From Paenalcaligenes sp052103955 (GTDB lineage: Bacteria > Pseudomonadota > Gammaproteobacteria > Burkholderiales > Burkholderiaceae_B): a DNA stretch of 64,000 nt. Of this stretch, positions 51,699 to 61,010 are shown one piece after another (the stretch's first letter is position 1; every line of letters begins with the position of its first letter). The stretch covers positions 1 through 64,000 of the forward strand of contig JBQELO010000002.1 of the NCBI GenBank assembly GCA_052103955.1, read 5' to 3'. A program made the translations under genes and the position numbers. The notes under the pieces are model-generated. The model worked only from the letters and a program-made list of their open reading frames with translations, had not been told where the DNA came from and ran no database searches.

Positions 51699-52730
51699 AT
51701 GCTTAGAACCTCCGTTCTCTTGGCTGCTGTATTAACCGCCTTCACAACCAATTTGGTTGCTCAAGAAGTTCTTAACGTCGGCGCCTATGGTGGCTCCACT
51801 GAAACGCTATTCAAAGAAAAAATCATCCCTAACTTTGAAAAAGCGCATAACGTCAAAGTCATGTACGTCGCAGGTAACTCCACCGACACACTGGCTAAGC
51901 TGGTAGCTCAAAAAAACCGTCCGGAGTTTGATGTAGCCCTATTGGATGATGGCCCTCTTGCACAAGCTAACCAGTTTGGTCTCTGTGCTCCCATCACCCC
52001 CTCCCCGGTGTACGACGACCTGTACCCACTGGCAAAAATTTCTGATACCAGCATGGCTATTGGCGTAGTCGCTACCGGTCTGTTCTACAACACCGACGCC
52101 TTTGCCAAAGCCGGTTTGCCAGCGCCTACCTCATGGGAAGACCTGACCAAAGCTGAATTCAAAGACAAAGTGGTGATTCCGCCAATTTCTAACGGCTATG
52201 GTCTACAAACACTGATCAAATTCGCCAAACTGCGTGGCGGTGGCGAAAGCAATATTGATCCCGGTTTTGAAGCCATCATCGACCAAGTTGGTCCTAACGT
52301 ACTGGCATGGGAACCCTCCCCCGGCAAGATGACTGAACTGTTCCAAAACGGTGATGCCATTCTGGGTGTATGGGGTAGTGGCCGTGTAGAAGCGCTGAAA
52401 GAAACAGGCTTCCCCGTTGAGTTCGTGTACCCACAAGAAGGCACCATGGTGCTGTTGACCGGTGTATGCCCTGTGGCTGGCCGCGCGGAAAACAACCCTG
52501 TTGCACAGGCCTTTATCCAATATCTGGTCAGCCCAGAAATTCAAGCTTTGCTGGCTGACGGCCAAGCCTGGGGCCCTGTAAACAGCAAAACTGAACTCGC
52601 ACCTGAAGTGGCCGCTAAAGTGCCTTACGGTGAAGAACAGATCGCTGCTCTAGAAACCGTAGATTGGACCATCATCAACAAAGAACGCGCCCAGTGGACT
52701 AACCGCTGGAACCGTACAGTAGAGCGTTAA
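51699..52730 (+). CDS. Periplasmic binding protein of a polyamine/opine-type ABC transporter
   Basis: Extracellular solute-binding protein of 343 residues, PotD/PotF-like fold. Signal peptide LRTSVLLAAVLTAFTTNLVAQ, then EVLNVGAYGGSTETLFKEKIIPNFEK, DVALLDDGPLAQANQFGL and a C-terminal half with WGSGRVEALKETGFPVEFVYPQEG. It should bind the substrate imported for the dehydrogenases encoded downstream. ATAGGAG precedes ATG 51699. First gene of the LysR-facing operon. Confidence 0.9.
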   Translation: MLRTSVLLAAVLTAFTTNLVAQEVLNVGAYGGSTETLFKEKIIPNFEKAHNVKVMYVAGNSTDTLAKLVAQKNRPEFDVALLDDGPLAQANQFGLCAPITPSPVYDDLYPLAKISDTSMAIGVVATGLFYNTDAFAKAGLPAPTSWEDLTKAEFKDKVVIPPISNGYGLQTLIKFAKLRGGGESNIDPGFEAIIDQVGPNVLAWEPSPGKMTELFQNGDAILGVWGSGRVEALKETGFPVEFVYPQEGTMVLLTGVCPVAGRAENNPVAQAFIQYLVSPEIQALLADGQAWGPVNSKTELAPEVAAKVPYGEEQIAALETVDWTIINKERAQWTNRWNRTVER

Positions 52731-52799
52731 TTTTGAGTTACGTGCCGGCTTGATTTCCTCGCCGGCACTTTTGTCTTCTTTGCACAGTTCCGGTACACC

Positions 52800-53867
52800 A
52801 TGAGCTTCATCACCATCCAAAACCTTAGAAAGACCTTTGGCGATTTTCAGGCCGTAAAAGATTTAAGCCTGAGCATTGAGAAAGGTGAATTCATTTCTTT
52901 GCTTGGCCCCTCTGGCTGCGGCAAGACCACGACCCTACAAATGATCGCTGGTTTTCTCTCCCCCACATCGGGCAGTGTCAGTGTCAATGGCAAAGACATT
53001 ACTGGTATGCGTCCAGAAGCCCGCGGCATGGGGATTGTGTTTCAAAGCTACGCCCTCTTCCCACACATGACGGTGGCCGAGAACGTGGGCTTTGGTTTAG
53101 AAATGCGTGGTGTAGCGAAGTCTGAACGCCAAGCACGCATTGAAGAAACCCTGTCGCTGGTACGACTGGATGGTCTGGGTAAACGTTACCCTGCTGAAAT
53201 GTCCGGTGGTCAACGCCAACGTGTGGCCATTGCCCGCGCATTAGCCATCAAACCTGAAGTACTGTTGTTGGACGAACCTATGTCCAACCTAGACGCCAAA
53301 CTGCGTGAAGAAATGCACGTAGAGCTGCGCATGATTCAACGTCGCTTAGGCATCACTACCATCTTGGTCACTCACGATCAGGTGGAAGCCATGACCATGA
53401 GCGATCGCATCGCTGTCATGCATGGTGGCCGTATTGTGCAGTTGGCTACCCCCTATGAAGCCTATGAGCACCCTGTGTCGCGCTTTGCATCGGGTTTTTT
53501 GGGTAAAACCAATTCCTTTGATGGTCTGATCGTTAAGCAAGACGACACCCATCATCACGTGCAGATTCGCCCCGACTACACCGTCGCCATTGCTCGTACG
53601 CACGACTTCACCTGTAAAAAAGTGCAGGTCAATATTCGTCCAGAAAAAATCCGTTTAGATAGCGCATCTGGCACTGGTCTCGCCGGTACGGTCACCACCC
53701 GCCTATTTTTGGGTGCGAACTGGATGCTGGATGTAGACACCACGCTGGGCACACTACGCGTAAGCGTTCCCAACACAAACGCCTATGCCCCAGAAGAAGG
53801 TACGCAAGTGTCTGTGCTATGGGAAGAAAGCGACCTGCGTCTGGTAGAAGCAGGAGACGAGGCATGA
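52800..53867 (+). CDS. ABC transporter ATPase (PotA-like)
   Basis: ATPase of 355 residues: Walker A GPSGCGKTTTLQM, Q-loop VFQSYALFPHMTVAENVGF, signature MSGGQRQRVAIARAL, Walker B VLLLDEPMSNLDAKLRE, H-loop VTHDQVEAMTMSD, then a TOBE domain (about 275-350: VNIRPEKIRL). Its stop overlaps the next start by four bases (ATGA). Confidence 0.94.
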   Translation: MSFITIQNLRKTFGDFQAVKDLSLSIEKGEFISLLGPSGCGKTTTLQMIAGFLSPTSGSVSVNGKDITGMRPEARGMGIVFQSYALFPHMTVAENVGFGLEMRGVAKSERQARIEETLSLVRLDGLGKRYPAEMSGGQRQRVAIARALAIKPEVLLLDEPMSNLDAKLREEMHVELRMIQRRLGITTILVTHDQVEAMTMSDRIAVMHGGRIVQLATPYEAYEHPVSRFASGFLGKTNSFDGLIVKQDDTHHHVQIRPDYTVAIARTHDFTCKKVQVNIRPEKIRLDSASGTGLAGTVTTRLFLGANWMLDVDTTLGTLRVSVPNTNAYAPEEGTQVSVLWEESDLRLVEAGDEA

Positions 53868-54733
53868 CCACGGCATCGCAATCTCGTAGCGCGCCTTGGC
53901 TGTTATCTGCTCCGGGTCTAGCGGTTTTCCTGACCATGCTGTTGGTCCCGCTGGGCCTAACGGCCGTATTGTCGTTTAGGGTTTTTGACGGCATGTTTGG
54001 GGTGCAAGACACGCTAACGCTTGCTAACTACCTCGAAGTATTTGGCGACCCCTACTATCACGAAATTTTCATGCGTACAGGGCTGATGTCCTTAGGCGTG
54101 ACCTTCATCTGTATTTTGATTGGTGTACCTGAAACGCTGATTTTGTCCCGTATGCGCAGACCATGGCGCGGGCTGTTTCTGGTGTTGATTCTGGCTCCGC
54201 TGTTGATTTCTGTGGTGGTACGTACCTTGGGTTGGTCCATTTTGCTGGGCAACAATGGCCTGTTTAACCAAATCCTGATGGCGCTGGGTATTGTGGATGA
54301 GCCACTGCGTTTGGTATTCACCATGAGTGGCGTAGTCATTGCCATGACCCATGTGATGGTGCCATTTATGGTGATTTCCATCTGGGCATCACTGCAAAAA
54401 CTAGACCCACAAGTAGAAAACGCAGGCTTATCCCTAGGCGCATCGCCTTCCACCGTGACACGCCGCGTGATTCTGCCGCAAATTTTGCCGGGCATCTTAT
54501 CGGGCAGCATCATCGTTTTCGCTATGTCTGCATCTGCTTTTGCAACACCCGCTCTATTGGGTGGCCGACGCCTGAAAGTAGTAGCCACAGCCGCTTACGA
54601 TGAATTCCTCAGCACCTTGAACTGGCCCTTGGGTGCCACTATCGCCATCGTGCTGTTGATTGCCAACATCATCATCATTCTGGGCGCCAACCGCTTGATT
54701 GAACGCCGCTTCAAACAAGTCTTCAGCTCCTAA
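53864..54733 (+). CDS. ABC transporter permease (PotB-like)
   Basis: Inner-membrane permease of 289 residues with six predicted helices and the EAA loop in NAGLSLGASPSTVTRRVILPQILPGILSGSI. Start ATG 53864 is coupled to the ATPase stop; a longer in-frame start would overlap it by nearly 50 bases and adds an Arg-rich lead unlike the family. Confidence 0.92.
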   Translation: MTTASQSRSAPWLLSAPGLAVFLTMLLVPLGLTAVLSFRVFDGMFGVQDTLTLANYLEVFGDPYYHEIFMRTGLMSLGVTFICILIGVPETLILSRMRRPWRGLFLVLILAPLLISVVVRTLGWSILLGNNGLFNQILMALGIVDEPLRLVFTMSGVVIAMTHVMVPFMVISIWASLQKLDPQVENAGLSLGASPSTVTRRVILPQILPGILSGSIIVFAMSASAFATPALLGGRRLKVVATAAYDEFLSTLNWPLGATIAIVLLIANIIIILGANRLIERRFKQVFSS

Positions 54734-54742
54734 GGAAGAATC

Positions 54743-55546
54743 ATGAGAAAAAATTCTTGGCTCGCTCTGGTCTATCACGCGTTGTTCACGCTGTTTATCT
54801 TAGCGCCACTACTGATTGTGATTGCGGTGTCCTTCACCGACAAAGGCTATATTTCCCTGCCCACCGACGGTTTGTCGCTACGCTGGTTCTACGCCATTTT
54901 TGAAGCCCGTGAGATTGTCTCAGCCTTCTGGTTATCACTGGGTATTGGCTTGATATCCGCCACCATCGCGATTGTGCTCGCTATTCCTGCCGCCTTAGCA
55001 CTGGTGCGCTACAACTTTACTGGCCGTGGCGCAGTAACGGCCTTTTTTATGTCGCCCTTGATGATTCCTCAGGTGGTCTTGGGCGTGGCCTTCCTGCGTT
55101 TTTTCAACGTAGTAGGTATTAGCGGTTCATTCATTTGGCTGGCCTTTACCCACGTTATTGTGGTGATGCCTTACGCCCTGCGCTTGGTATTGTCCGCCGC
55201 CACCGGTATGGGCAATGATGCCGAAAATGCTGCGATGTCCTTAGGTGCATCTCGTTGGACCACCTTTAGACGCATTACCATCCCGCTGATTTTTCCGGGT
55301 GTAGTGGGCGGCTGGATGTTGGCCTTCATACAAAGTTTCGATGAGTTAACCATGACCATCTTCGTGGCCACACCGGGTACTACTACCTTGCCTGTAGCCA
55401 TGTACAACCAGATTACTCACACCATCGATCCACTGGTGACCTCTGTGTCCACCGTACTCATTGTAGGCACGCTCATTCTGATGGTCCTACTGGATAGGAT
55501 TGTTGGTCTGGACCAAGTACTCATTGGTAAAAACTCTAGCAGGTAA
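54743..55546 (+). CDS. ABC transporter permease (PotC-like)
   Basis: Second permease, 267 residues and six predicted helices, with EAA loop NAAMSLGASRWTTFRRITIPLIFPGVVGGWM. It pairs with the PotB-like subunit. AAGGAAG precedes ATG 54743; six bases separate its stop from the oxidoreductase start. Confidence 0.92.
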   Translation: MRKNSWLALVYHALFTLFILAPLLIVIAVSFTDKGYISLPTDGLSLRWFYAIFEAREIVSAFWLSLGIGLISATIAIVLAIPAALALVRYNFTGRGAVTAFFMSPLMIPQVVLGVAFLRFFNVVGISGSFIWLAFTHVIVVMPYALRLVLSAATGMGNDAENAAMSLGASRWTTFRRITIPLIFPGVVGGWMLAFIQSFDELTMTIFVATPGTTTLPVAMYNQITHTIDPLVTSVSTVLIVGTLILMVLLDRIVGLDQVLIGKNSSR

Positions 55547-55552
55547 GTAAAC

Positions 55553-56689
55553 GTGCACACATCAGATATCGTAGTTGTAGGCGCCGGACTGGTAGGTAGC
55601 GCCCTGGCTTGGGGGCTTTCCCGGCTAGACCAAAAAGTCACTATTTTGGACGAGGGAGATCAAACCCTTAGAGCCTCACGCGGCAACTTTGGCCTTGTAT
55701 GGGTACAAGGTAAAGGCACAGGCTTATCGGACTACGCTCGCTGGAGCTTACGCTCGGCAACGCAATGGCCTGAGTTGGCGAGCGCCTTGGCTGCCCAAAC
55801 AGGCGTAGACGTCGCCTTGCAGCAAAAAGGGGGGCTAAGCCTTGCCCTTAGCGAAGACGACCTACAGAGCAAAATTAAAAATCTAGAATGGTTACGTGGT
55901 GAAGTAGGCGCCCCCTACGACTTTGACGTACTGGATAACAAAGCGCTTAAAGAGTTGGTGCCCAGCATTGGCCCAACCATTCCTGGGGCCACGTATTCGC
56001 CTATGGATGGACACGTAAATCCCTTAAAACTGTTCTTAGCACTACACCGCGCCATGCACCACCAAGGGGTGTCGCTGCACAGCAATGCCGCCGTAGAACG
56101 CATAGAGCGCAAAGACGGCTTATTTATTTGCCATACTGCTGCCGGTAAATTTGCAGCCAAAAAAGTCGTGTTAGCAGCAGGTTTAGCCAATAAGAAGCTA
56201 GCATCACAGGTAGACATTCATGCTCCGGTAGAACCTAACCGTGGCCAAGTGTTAATCACTGAACGTTTGCCTGCGTTCTTAAACTTCCCCACCAACTACG
56301 TGCGTCAAACCGACGAAGGCACGGTGCAACTGGGCGACTCGTTAGAAGACGTAGGCTACAACGACACCACTACAACCCCAGTGCTGGAAAACATTGCACA
56401 ACGCGCCGTGCGCTGCTTCCCCCTGCTTGCCCATACTCGTGTGGTGCGATCGTGGGCTGCCTTGCGCATTATGAGCCCAGATGGTTTTCCTATTTATCAA
56501 GAATCCAGCAGCATGCCTGGCGCTTTTTTGGTGACGTGCCACAGCGGCGTCACGCTAGCAGCCAACCATGCGCTCACTCTTGCACCATGGATTGCGGGTG
56601 ATCAAAAACCTGAAGCCATTCAAGCCTTCACGGCCAACCGTTTCCACGCAGCACGCACCAGCCCGCTGGGAGAAGAACATGCTCACTAA
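55553..56689 (+). CDS. FAD-dependent oxidoreductase, DadA/DAO family
   Basis: Flavoprotein of 378 residues with the Rossmann motif VVVGAGLVGSALAWGLSRL, LDEGDQTLRASRGNFGLVW and the C-terminal DAO segment AALRIMSPDGFPIYQES. Enzymes of this family oxidise the C-N bond of amino, N-methyl or imino acids. It starts with GTG 55553 after AGGTAAG. A second DAO-family protein is encoded at 58.4 kb in the same operon, so two different oxidation steps or two substrates are possible. Confidence 0.88.
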   Translation: MHTSDIVVVGAGLVGSALAWGLSRLDQKVTILDEGDQTLRASRGNFGLVWVQGKGTGLSDYARWSLRSATQWPELASALAAQTGVDVALQQKGGLSLALSEDDLQSKIKNLEWLRGEVGAPYDFDVLDNKALKELVPSIGPTIPGATYSPMDGHVNPLKLFLALHRAMHHQGVSLHSNAAVERIERKDGLFICHTAAGKFAAKKVVLAAGLANKKLASQVDIHAPVEPNRGQVLITERLPAFLNFPTNYVRQTDEGTVQLGDSLEDVGYNDTTTTPVLENIAQRAVRCFPLLAHTRVVRSWAALRIMSPDGFPIYQESSSMPGAFLVTCHSGVTLAANHALTLAPWIAGDQKPEAIQAFTANRFHAARTSPLGEEHAH

Positions 56690-56999
56690 AGCCTTATTTA
56701 GAAAACTACCCCTTGCCACAGATAACAATGCTCCCCTTGTCAGCATAGCGGTCAATGGCACCACGCATCGCGTCAGCAATGACTTATCCGTTGCCGCAGC
56801 GTTATTGACGCTAGGCCCTGCCGCCATACGACGCAACCCCGCCGATAACAGCGCACGCGGCCCCTACTGCATGATGGGCGTCTGTTTTGAATGCTTGGTT
56901 GAGATTGATGATGTACCCAATGTGCAGTCCTGTATGGTCCGGGTGGCTGAAGGAATGCGTATCACCACTGTAAATGCGACGGAAGCCTGCCATGACTGA
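56679..56999 (+). CDS. [2Fe-2S]-binding subunit of an opine-oxidase/HcnA-like dehydrogenase
   Basis: Small protein of 106 residues with four Cys in the order C64-x4-C69-x2-C72-x12-C85 (GPYCMMGVCFECLVEIDD ... QSCM), a ferredoxin-like [2Fe-2S] site. Such small subunits pass electrons in heteromeric opine oxidases, D-hydroxyproline dehydrogenases and hydrogen cyanide synthase. It overlaps the DAO gene by 11 bases and the next gene by eight, indicating tight coupling. ATG 56679 has GGGAGAAG upstream. Confidence 0.88.
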   Translation: MLTKALFRKLPLATDNNAPLVSIAVNGTTHRVSNDLSVAAALLTLGPAAIRRNPADNSARGPYCMMGVCFECLVEIDDVPNVQSCMVRVAEGMRITTVNATEACHD

Positions 57000-58407
57000 A
57001 CTAACCGCCAACCCACAACACGCTAAAGCGCCATCCCTGCATGTGCCGGTGGTGATTATTGGTTCTGGCCCTGCAGGGTTATCTGCTGCCAGCGAGTGTG
57101 CACAACACGGCATTAAAACCTTGTTGTTAGACGAACAAAACAGCATGGGTGGGCAGATTTACCGCTCTATCACGCAAACCAATGCCGAACGCCAAGCCAT
57201 TTTAGGGCCTGACTATACAGCCGGTGCTGCCATTGCTAAAGCGGCTCAACACCCGTTAATTGACTATTCGCCTGATAGTACCGTGTGGCAAGTTAACCGT
57301 GACCGCCAAGTCAGCTACAAAAAAGACGGCAAAAGTATCACCGTACAAGCTGACCACGTCATTCTGGCCACGGGCGCCATGGAGCGCCCCTTCCCCGTAT
57401 CCGGCTGGACCACACCCGGTGTACTCAGCGGCGGTGGAGCCCAAATTCTGCTGAAAAGCGCTGGCGTAGTACCTAACGGCCCCGTTGTGCTGGCTGGCTG
57501 TGGCCCACTGCTGTACTTGCTAGCCTACCAATACCTGCAAGCCAATGTCGCTATCACTGCCATTGTAGACACCAGCCGCCGCGCCGATATTAAAGCTGCC
57601 TTGCCACACTTGTTCCCTGCCTTACGCGCTTTTAACTACCTGCGCAAAGGGCTGAACATGATCAATGCCATCAAAAAAGCCAATATCCCGGTTTACAAAG
57701 GCTGCACAGACATCGCGATCCAAGGCGACGATACCGTAGACAGTATTCGCTTCACTAGCCAAGGCACCACCCACACCCTTAAAACCGATGTAGTGCTGCT
57801 GCATCAAGGGGTGATTCCTAACACCCAAATCAGTTGGTCGCTGCGTGCCGAGCACGAGTGGAATAGCGAGCAGTTGTGCTGGACACCGGTTACCTCTGAT
57901 TGGGGTGCCTTGGACGTGCCCGGCATTTACACCGCGGGTGACGGTGCAGGTATTGGCGGTGCTGTTGTGGCTGCCCTGCAAGGTAAGCTGACCGCACTAG
58001 AAGTGTGCCAACAGCTAGGTAAACTCGACAAAGCCAAACGCGATGCCTTAGCGGCACCGCTACGCAATGATCTGCGCCGTAACCTTGCTATACGCCCCTT
58101 TATTGATGCGCTGTACGAACCTAAAAAGGCTAACCGTATTCCTACTGGCGACACGCTGGTATGCCGCTGCGAAGCCGTCACGGCCGCCGACATCAGCTCG
58201 TATGTGGAACACGGTTGCGTAGGCCCCAACCAAGCCAAAGCCTTTGGCCGTTGCGGTATGGGTCCCTGCCAAGGCAGACAATGCGGCACTACCGTCACCG
58301 AACTGATTGCCGATAAGCTTCAGCGCCCAGCGGGTGACGTAGGCTACTACCGTATTCGCCCCCCTATCAAACCTATTACTCTTGCAGAGTTAGCAGGCAA
58401 TGAATAA
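56992..58407 (+). CDS. FAD/NAD(P)-binding subunit, opine oxidase A / HcnB-like
   Basis: Flavoprotein of 471 residues. N-terminal FAD site IIGSGPAGLSAASECAQ with LDEQNSMGGQIYRS, a second dinucleotide site around VVLAGCGPLLYLLAYQ, and a C-terminal BFD-like iron-sulphur domain with C391-x-C393 and C421-x4-C426 (LVCRCEAVTAAD, GRCGMGPCQGRQC). This layout matches OoxA/NoxA and HcnB. Together with the small [2Fe-2S] protein and the DAO subunit downstream it should form an alpha-beta-gamma dehydrogenase. Confidence 0.9.
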   Translation: MTELTANPQHAKAPSLHVPVVIIGSGPAGLSAASECAQHGIKTLLLDEQNSMGGQIYRSITQTNAERQAILGPDYTAGAAIAKAAQHPLIDYSPDSTVWQVNRDRQVSYKKDGKSITVQADHVILATGAMERPFPVSGWTTPGVLSGGGAQILLKSAGVVPNGPVVLAGCGPLLYLLAYQYLQANVAITAIVDTSRRADIKAALPHLFPALRAFNYLRKGLNMINAIKKANIPVYKGCTDIAIQGDDTVDSIRFTSQGTTHTLKTDVVLLHQGVIPNTQISWSLRAEHEWNSEQLCWTPVTSDWGALDVPGIYTAGDGAGIGGAVVAALQGKLTALEVCQQLGKLDKAKRDALAAPLRNDLRRNLAIRPFIDALYEPKKANRIPTGDTLVCRCEAVTAADISSYVEHGCVGPNQAKAFGRCGMGPCQGRQCGTTVTELIADKLQRPAGDVGYYRIRPPIKPITLAELAGNE

Positions 58408-59548
58408 ATCTGGCGATCCCACGCACTGCGATGTGGTGGTGATAGGCGGTGGTCTACAAGGCCTGTCTTCCGCCTACCATCTGGCTAAACGCGGATTATC
58501 CGTCACACTACTGGAAGCGGAATACTGCGGCAGGCACGCCTCGGGCGTGAATGCTGGCGGTGTGCGTAGCCTAGGTAGGCACGTGGCAGAGATCCCCATT
58601 TCGCTGATGGCCTTAGACGACTACTGGCATCGCATGCCTGAGGTAGTAGGCCACGACTGCGGCTTTGTAGGCAGTGGGCAATTGCAGTTGGCTGAAAACG
58701 AAGCAGAAATGCAGGTAGCTGCTGAACGCGTCGCCCTACTACATAGCCTAGGTTATCACCACGAAGAAGTCATTGATGCCGCCCATGTGCGCAAGCTGGT
58801 ACCCAGCATCAGCCCACATGTACATGGTGGCATTTGGGCTAAACGCGATGGCTATGCCTTACCGTTTCAAACCGTGGTGGCTTTTAAACACCGCGCCAGC
58901 CAACTTGGGGCGCACATACAAGAACAATCCCCCGTACTGAAGGTGGAGTCCCACGGTGCTGATTGGGTAGTACATACCGCCACTCAAGAGTTTCGTTGCG
59001 GTCATATAGTCAACACTGCCGGGGCATGGGCCAATGGCTTTGCTCGCCAGCTAGGCGAAGCAACACCCGCAAAAACCAACGGCCTGATGCTGATGGTGAC
59101 CCAGCGCGTAGCCCCCTTTGTACGCCCCACACTGGGTGCCTTAGGCCGACCCTTATCGTTTAAACAGTTCGATAACGGTACGGTAGTGATTGGTGGCAGC
59201 TTAATGTGCGACGCCGACGAGGTTGCACGCTGTGCCGATGCCAACGCGGCCTCACTGTATAAAAGCGCCCAAACCGTCACCGATTTATTCCCACATTTAA
59301 CGCATGTCGCCATTAACCGTGTCTGGGCGGGGGTAGAGGCATTTATGCCTGACAGCATCCCCGTGATCAGCCCCAGCTCCACGGTTCAGGGTGTTACCCA
59401 TGCTTTCGGCTTTTCTGCCCACGGCTTCCAGCTTAGCCCGGCAATTGGACGCTTAGTGTCTGAGCTGGTCTGTGATGGCCGTGCTTCGCTAGACCTCCAT
59501 GCATTTTCCATCACCCGCTTCCAAGAAAGCGGGGATCACTCTTCTTAA
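58400..59548 (+). CDS. FAD-dependent catalytic subunit, opine oxidase B / HcnC-like
   Basis: DAO-family protein of 382 residues. The FAD site is VVIGGGLQGLSSAYHLAKRG and the segment ASGVNAGGVRSLGRHVAEIP is typical of OoxB and HcnC-type subunits; GVEAFMPDSIPVISP and HGFQLSPAIGRLVSELV are the C-terminal marks. It overlaps the preceding gene by eight bases. It should carry the substrate oxidation, passing electrons to the other two subunits and then to the respiratory chain. Confidence 0.9.
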   Translation: MNKSGDPTHCDVVVIGGGLQGLSSAYHLAKRGLSVTLLEAEYCGRHASGVNAGGVRSLGRHVAEIPISLMALDDYWHRMPEVVGHDCGFVGSGQLQLAENEAEMQVAAERVALLHSLGYHHEEVIDAAHVRKLVPSISPHVHGGIWAKRDGYALPFQTVVAFKHRASQLGAHIQEQSPVLKVESHGADWVVHTATQEFRCGHIVNTAGAWANGFARQLGEATPAKTNGLMLMVTQRVAPFVRPTLGALGRPLSFKQFDNGTVVIGGSLMCDADEVARCADANAASLYKSAQTVTDLFPHLTHVAINRVWAGVEAFMPDSIPVISPSSTVQGVTHAFGFSAHGFQLSPAIGRLVSELVCDGRASLDLHAFSITRFQESGDHSS

Positions 59549-59563
59549 TTTATAGGAAATCTC

Positions 59564-59917
59564 ATGAGCGATATTCAACGCATTGATAGTAACGAACGCC
59601 TTAGCCGTATTGTGATTCACGGTGGTGTAGCACACGTTGCAGGGGTTACCGCTTCTGATCGTAGCGGCGACATTGGTGCACAAACACGTGAAGTGCTGCA
59701 AAAAATTGACGGCTATCTGGCACAAGCAGGTACCGACAAGTCCCGTTTGCTGAACGTACAAATCTGGTTGAAAGACATTGACCGCGATTTCGCTGGCATG
59801 AACGTGGTATGGGGCGAATGGGCCGACAAAGCCAACATGCCTACACGTGCTACCTGCGAAGCCAAGCTGGCTGCACCTGACCTGCTGGTAGAAATCATCG
59901 TTTCTGCTGCGGTATAA
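59564..59917 (+). CDS. RidA-family (Rid/YjgF/UK114) imine deaminase-like protein
   Basis: Protein of 117 residues with the Rid-family end RATCEAKLAAPDLLVEIIVSAAV, including the conserved Arg that in active deaminases binds the substrate carboxylate, and HGGVAHVAGVT near the N-terminus. RidA proteins hydrolyse reactive imines/enamines. In this operon it would remove imines made by the flavin oxidases. ATAGGAA precedes ATG 59564. Confidence 0.9.
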   Translation: MSDIQRIDSNERLSRIVIHGGVAHVAGVTASDRSGDIGAQTREVLQKIDGYLAQAGTDKSRLLNVQIWLKDIDRDFAGMNVVWGEWADKANMPTRATCEAKLAAPDLLVEIIVSAAV

Positions 59918-59928
59918 GCTAGACCCCG

Positions 59929-59962
59929 CGCCCTTTCTGTTTTAGAAAGGGCGTCTTTATTA
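59929..59962 (+). terminator. Intrinsic terminator of the opine-oxidase-like operon
   Basis: Ten-bp stem CGCCCTTTCT/AGAAAGGGCG with a five-base loop followed by TCTTTATT. Twelve bases past the ridA stop. Confidence 0.8.
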
Positions 59963-60054
59963 CTCGTGTTTAAAACACTGATACACACCCTCACGCTCAC
60001 GCAAAATCTCACGCGTTACAATACAGCTTTCTGACTTCTGCATGGGAAACCCTC

Positions 60055-60513
60055 ATGATGCCTGACACCGATTACGATTCGTTGCTGGCCCAAGCCAAAG
60101 GCTTGTTCGAAGGCGAGCACGACAAAATTGCCAATGCGGCCAACCTCACTGCACTGGTCTACAACGCTATCCCCGGTCTGAACTGGGTAGGTTTTTACTT
60201 TTTTGATGGCAAAGAGCTGGTGTTAGGACCTTTCCAAGGCAAACCAGCCTGTATACGTATAGCGTTGAACAAAGGTGTATGCGGCACAGCTGCTGCCACA
60301 CGACACATTCAACGTGTAGACGACGTACATACTTTTGATGGCCACATAGCCTGTGATGCCGACTCTAATTCAGAACTGGTAGTACCGCTGGTGCGCAATG
60401 GAGAATTGGTAGGAGTATGGGATGTAGACAGCCCGCTTCTGGCTCGTTTCAACGCTGAAGACGAAGTAGGCATGCAAGCACTCTGTGCGCTGTTTTTAGA
60501 ATCGTATAAATAA
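60055..60513 (+). CDS. msrC: Free methionine-(R)-sulfoxide reductase (GAF domain)
   Basis: Single GAF-domain enzyme of 152 residues that reduces free Met-R-sulfoxide. The family cysteines are present in KPACIRI, KGVCGTAAA and HIACDADSNSELVVPL, the last being the catalytic one. NWVGFYFFDGKELVLGPFQG is the usual first half. Two adjacent ATGs (60055, 60058) are possible starts. A TACAAT -10-like element lies at 60017-60022. Confidence 0.92.
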   Translation: MMPDTDYDSLLAQAKGLFEGEHDKIANAANLTALVYNAIPGLNWVGFYFFDGKELVLGPFQGKPACIRIALNKGVCGTAAATRHIQRVDDVHTFDGHIACDADSNSELVVPLVRNGELVGVWDVDSPLLARFNAEDEVGMQALCALFLESYK

Positions 60514-60515
60514 GT

Positions 60516-61010
60516 TTAGTGCAGGCCCTGCCAACGCTCTACCGATGGTTCTGCCACCGCCCAATGCCACTGCCCTTGGTAGTGGCAAATGGATGTGACA
60601 TACGGCACGATTTCGCCTTCCTCGCCATCCACCGTAAACACTACTTCTCGGCAGCGTGCGAGGGCATTATCAATGTCACGCACCACTTCTAATTTCCCTT
60701 TCTCGTTGCCGTAGGGAATGGTATTCGATACTTCCCACGCCACGGTCTGGCCTATGGCTAAGCTACCCGCCAAATTTGCCATGTAATTTTGTTGGTCATT
60801 TTGCCATTCGCGCAGCACGTATTTCACAAACGCGTCGGTCGCTGCTTGCGCTGTCACCCCTATACTAAAACCTATAGCGGGGTTAGCGGTAATCGCACTC
60901 CCCACCACGCCTGTCACCGCACCGACGGTGCTACCAATGCTAGATGATGCACAGCCCGATAAGCTCGTTACTACTGCCCCCACGCATACCCAAGCACGCC
61001 ATCCCATCAT
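60516..61010 (-). CDS. Lipoprotein, tandem paralogue 2
   Basis: Protein of 164 residues, function unknown. A signal peptide ends in the lipobox LSGC (Cys about 19), followed by a Gly/Ala/Ser-rich stretch (GSTVGAVTGVVGSAITANPAIGFSIGV) and a globular part with VAWEVSNTIPYGNEKGKLEVVRDIDN, CREVVFTV and QWHWAVAEPSVERWQGL. It is clearly related to the product of the gene just upstream (AEWQVSHKIPI, CKEVVFSV, WRWANAEPATSRWGSL). ATG 61010 overlaps the upstream stop by four bases. Confidence 0.8.
   Translation of the reverse strand: MMGWRAWVCVGAVVTSLSGCASSSIGSTVGAVTGVVGSAITANPAIGFSIGVTAQAATDAFVKYVLREWQNDQQNYMANLAGSLAIGQTVAWEVSNTIPYGNEKGKLEVVRDIDNALARCREVVFTVDGEEGEIVPYVTSICHYQGQWHWAVAEPSVERWQGLH

Noticed and set aside
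56679..59548. Calling the three-subunit dehydrogenase hydrogen cyanide synthase hcnABC
   Set aside because: The architecture fits, but the importer, the LysR type and RidA argue for a catabolic opine-oxidase-like enzyme. Kept as an open alternative, not as the call.
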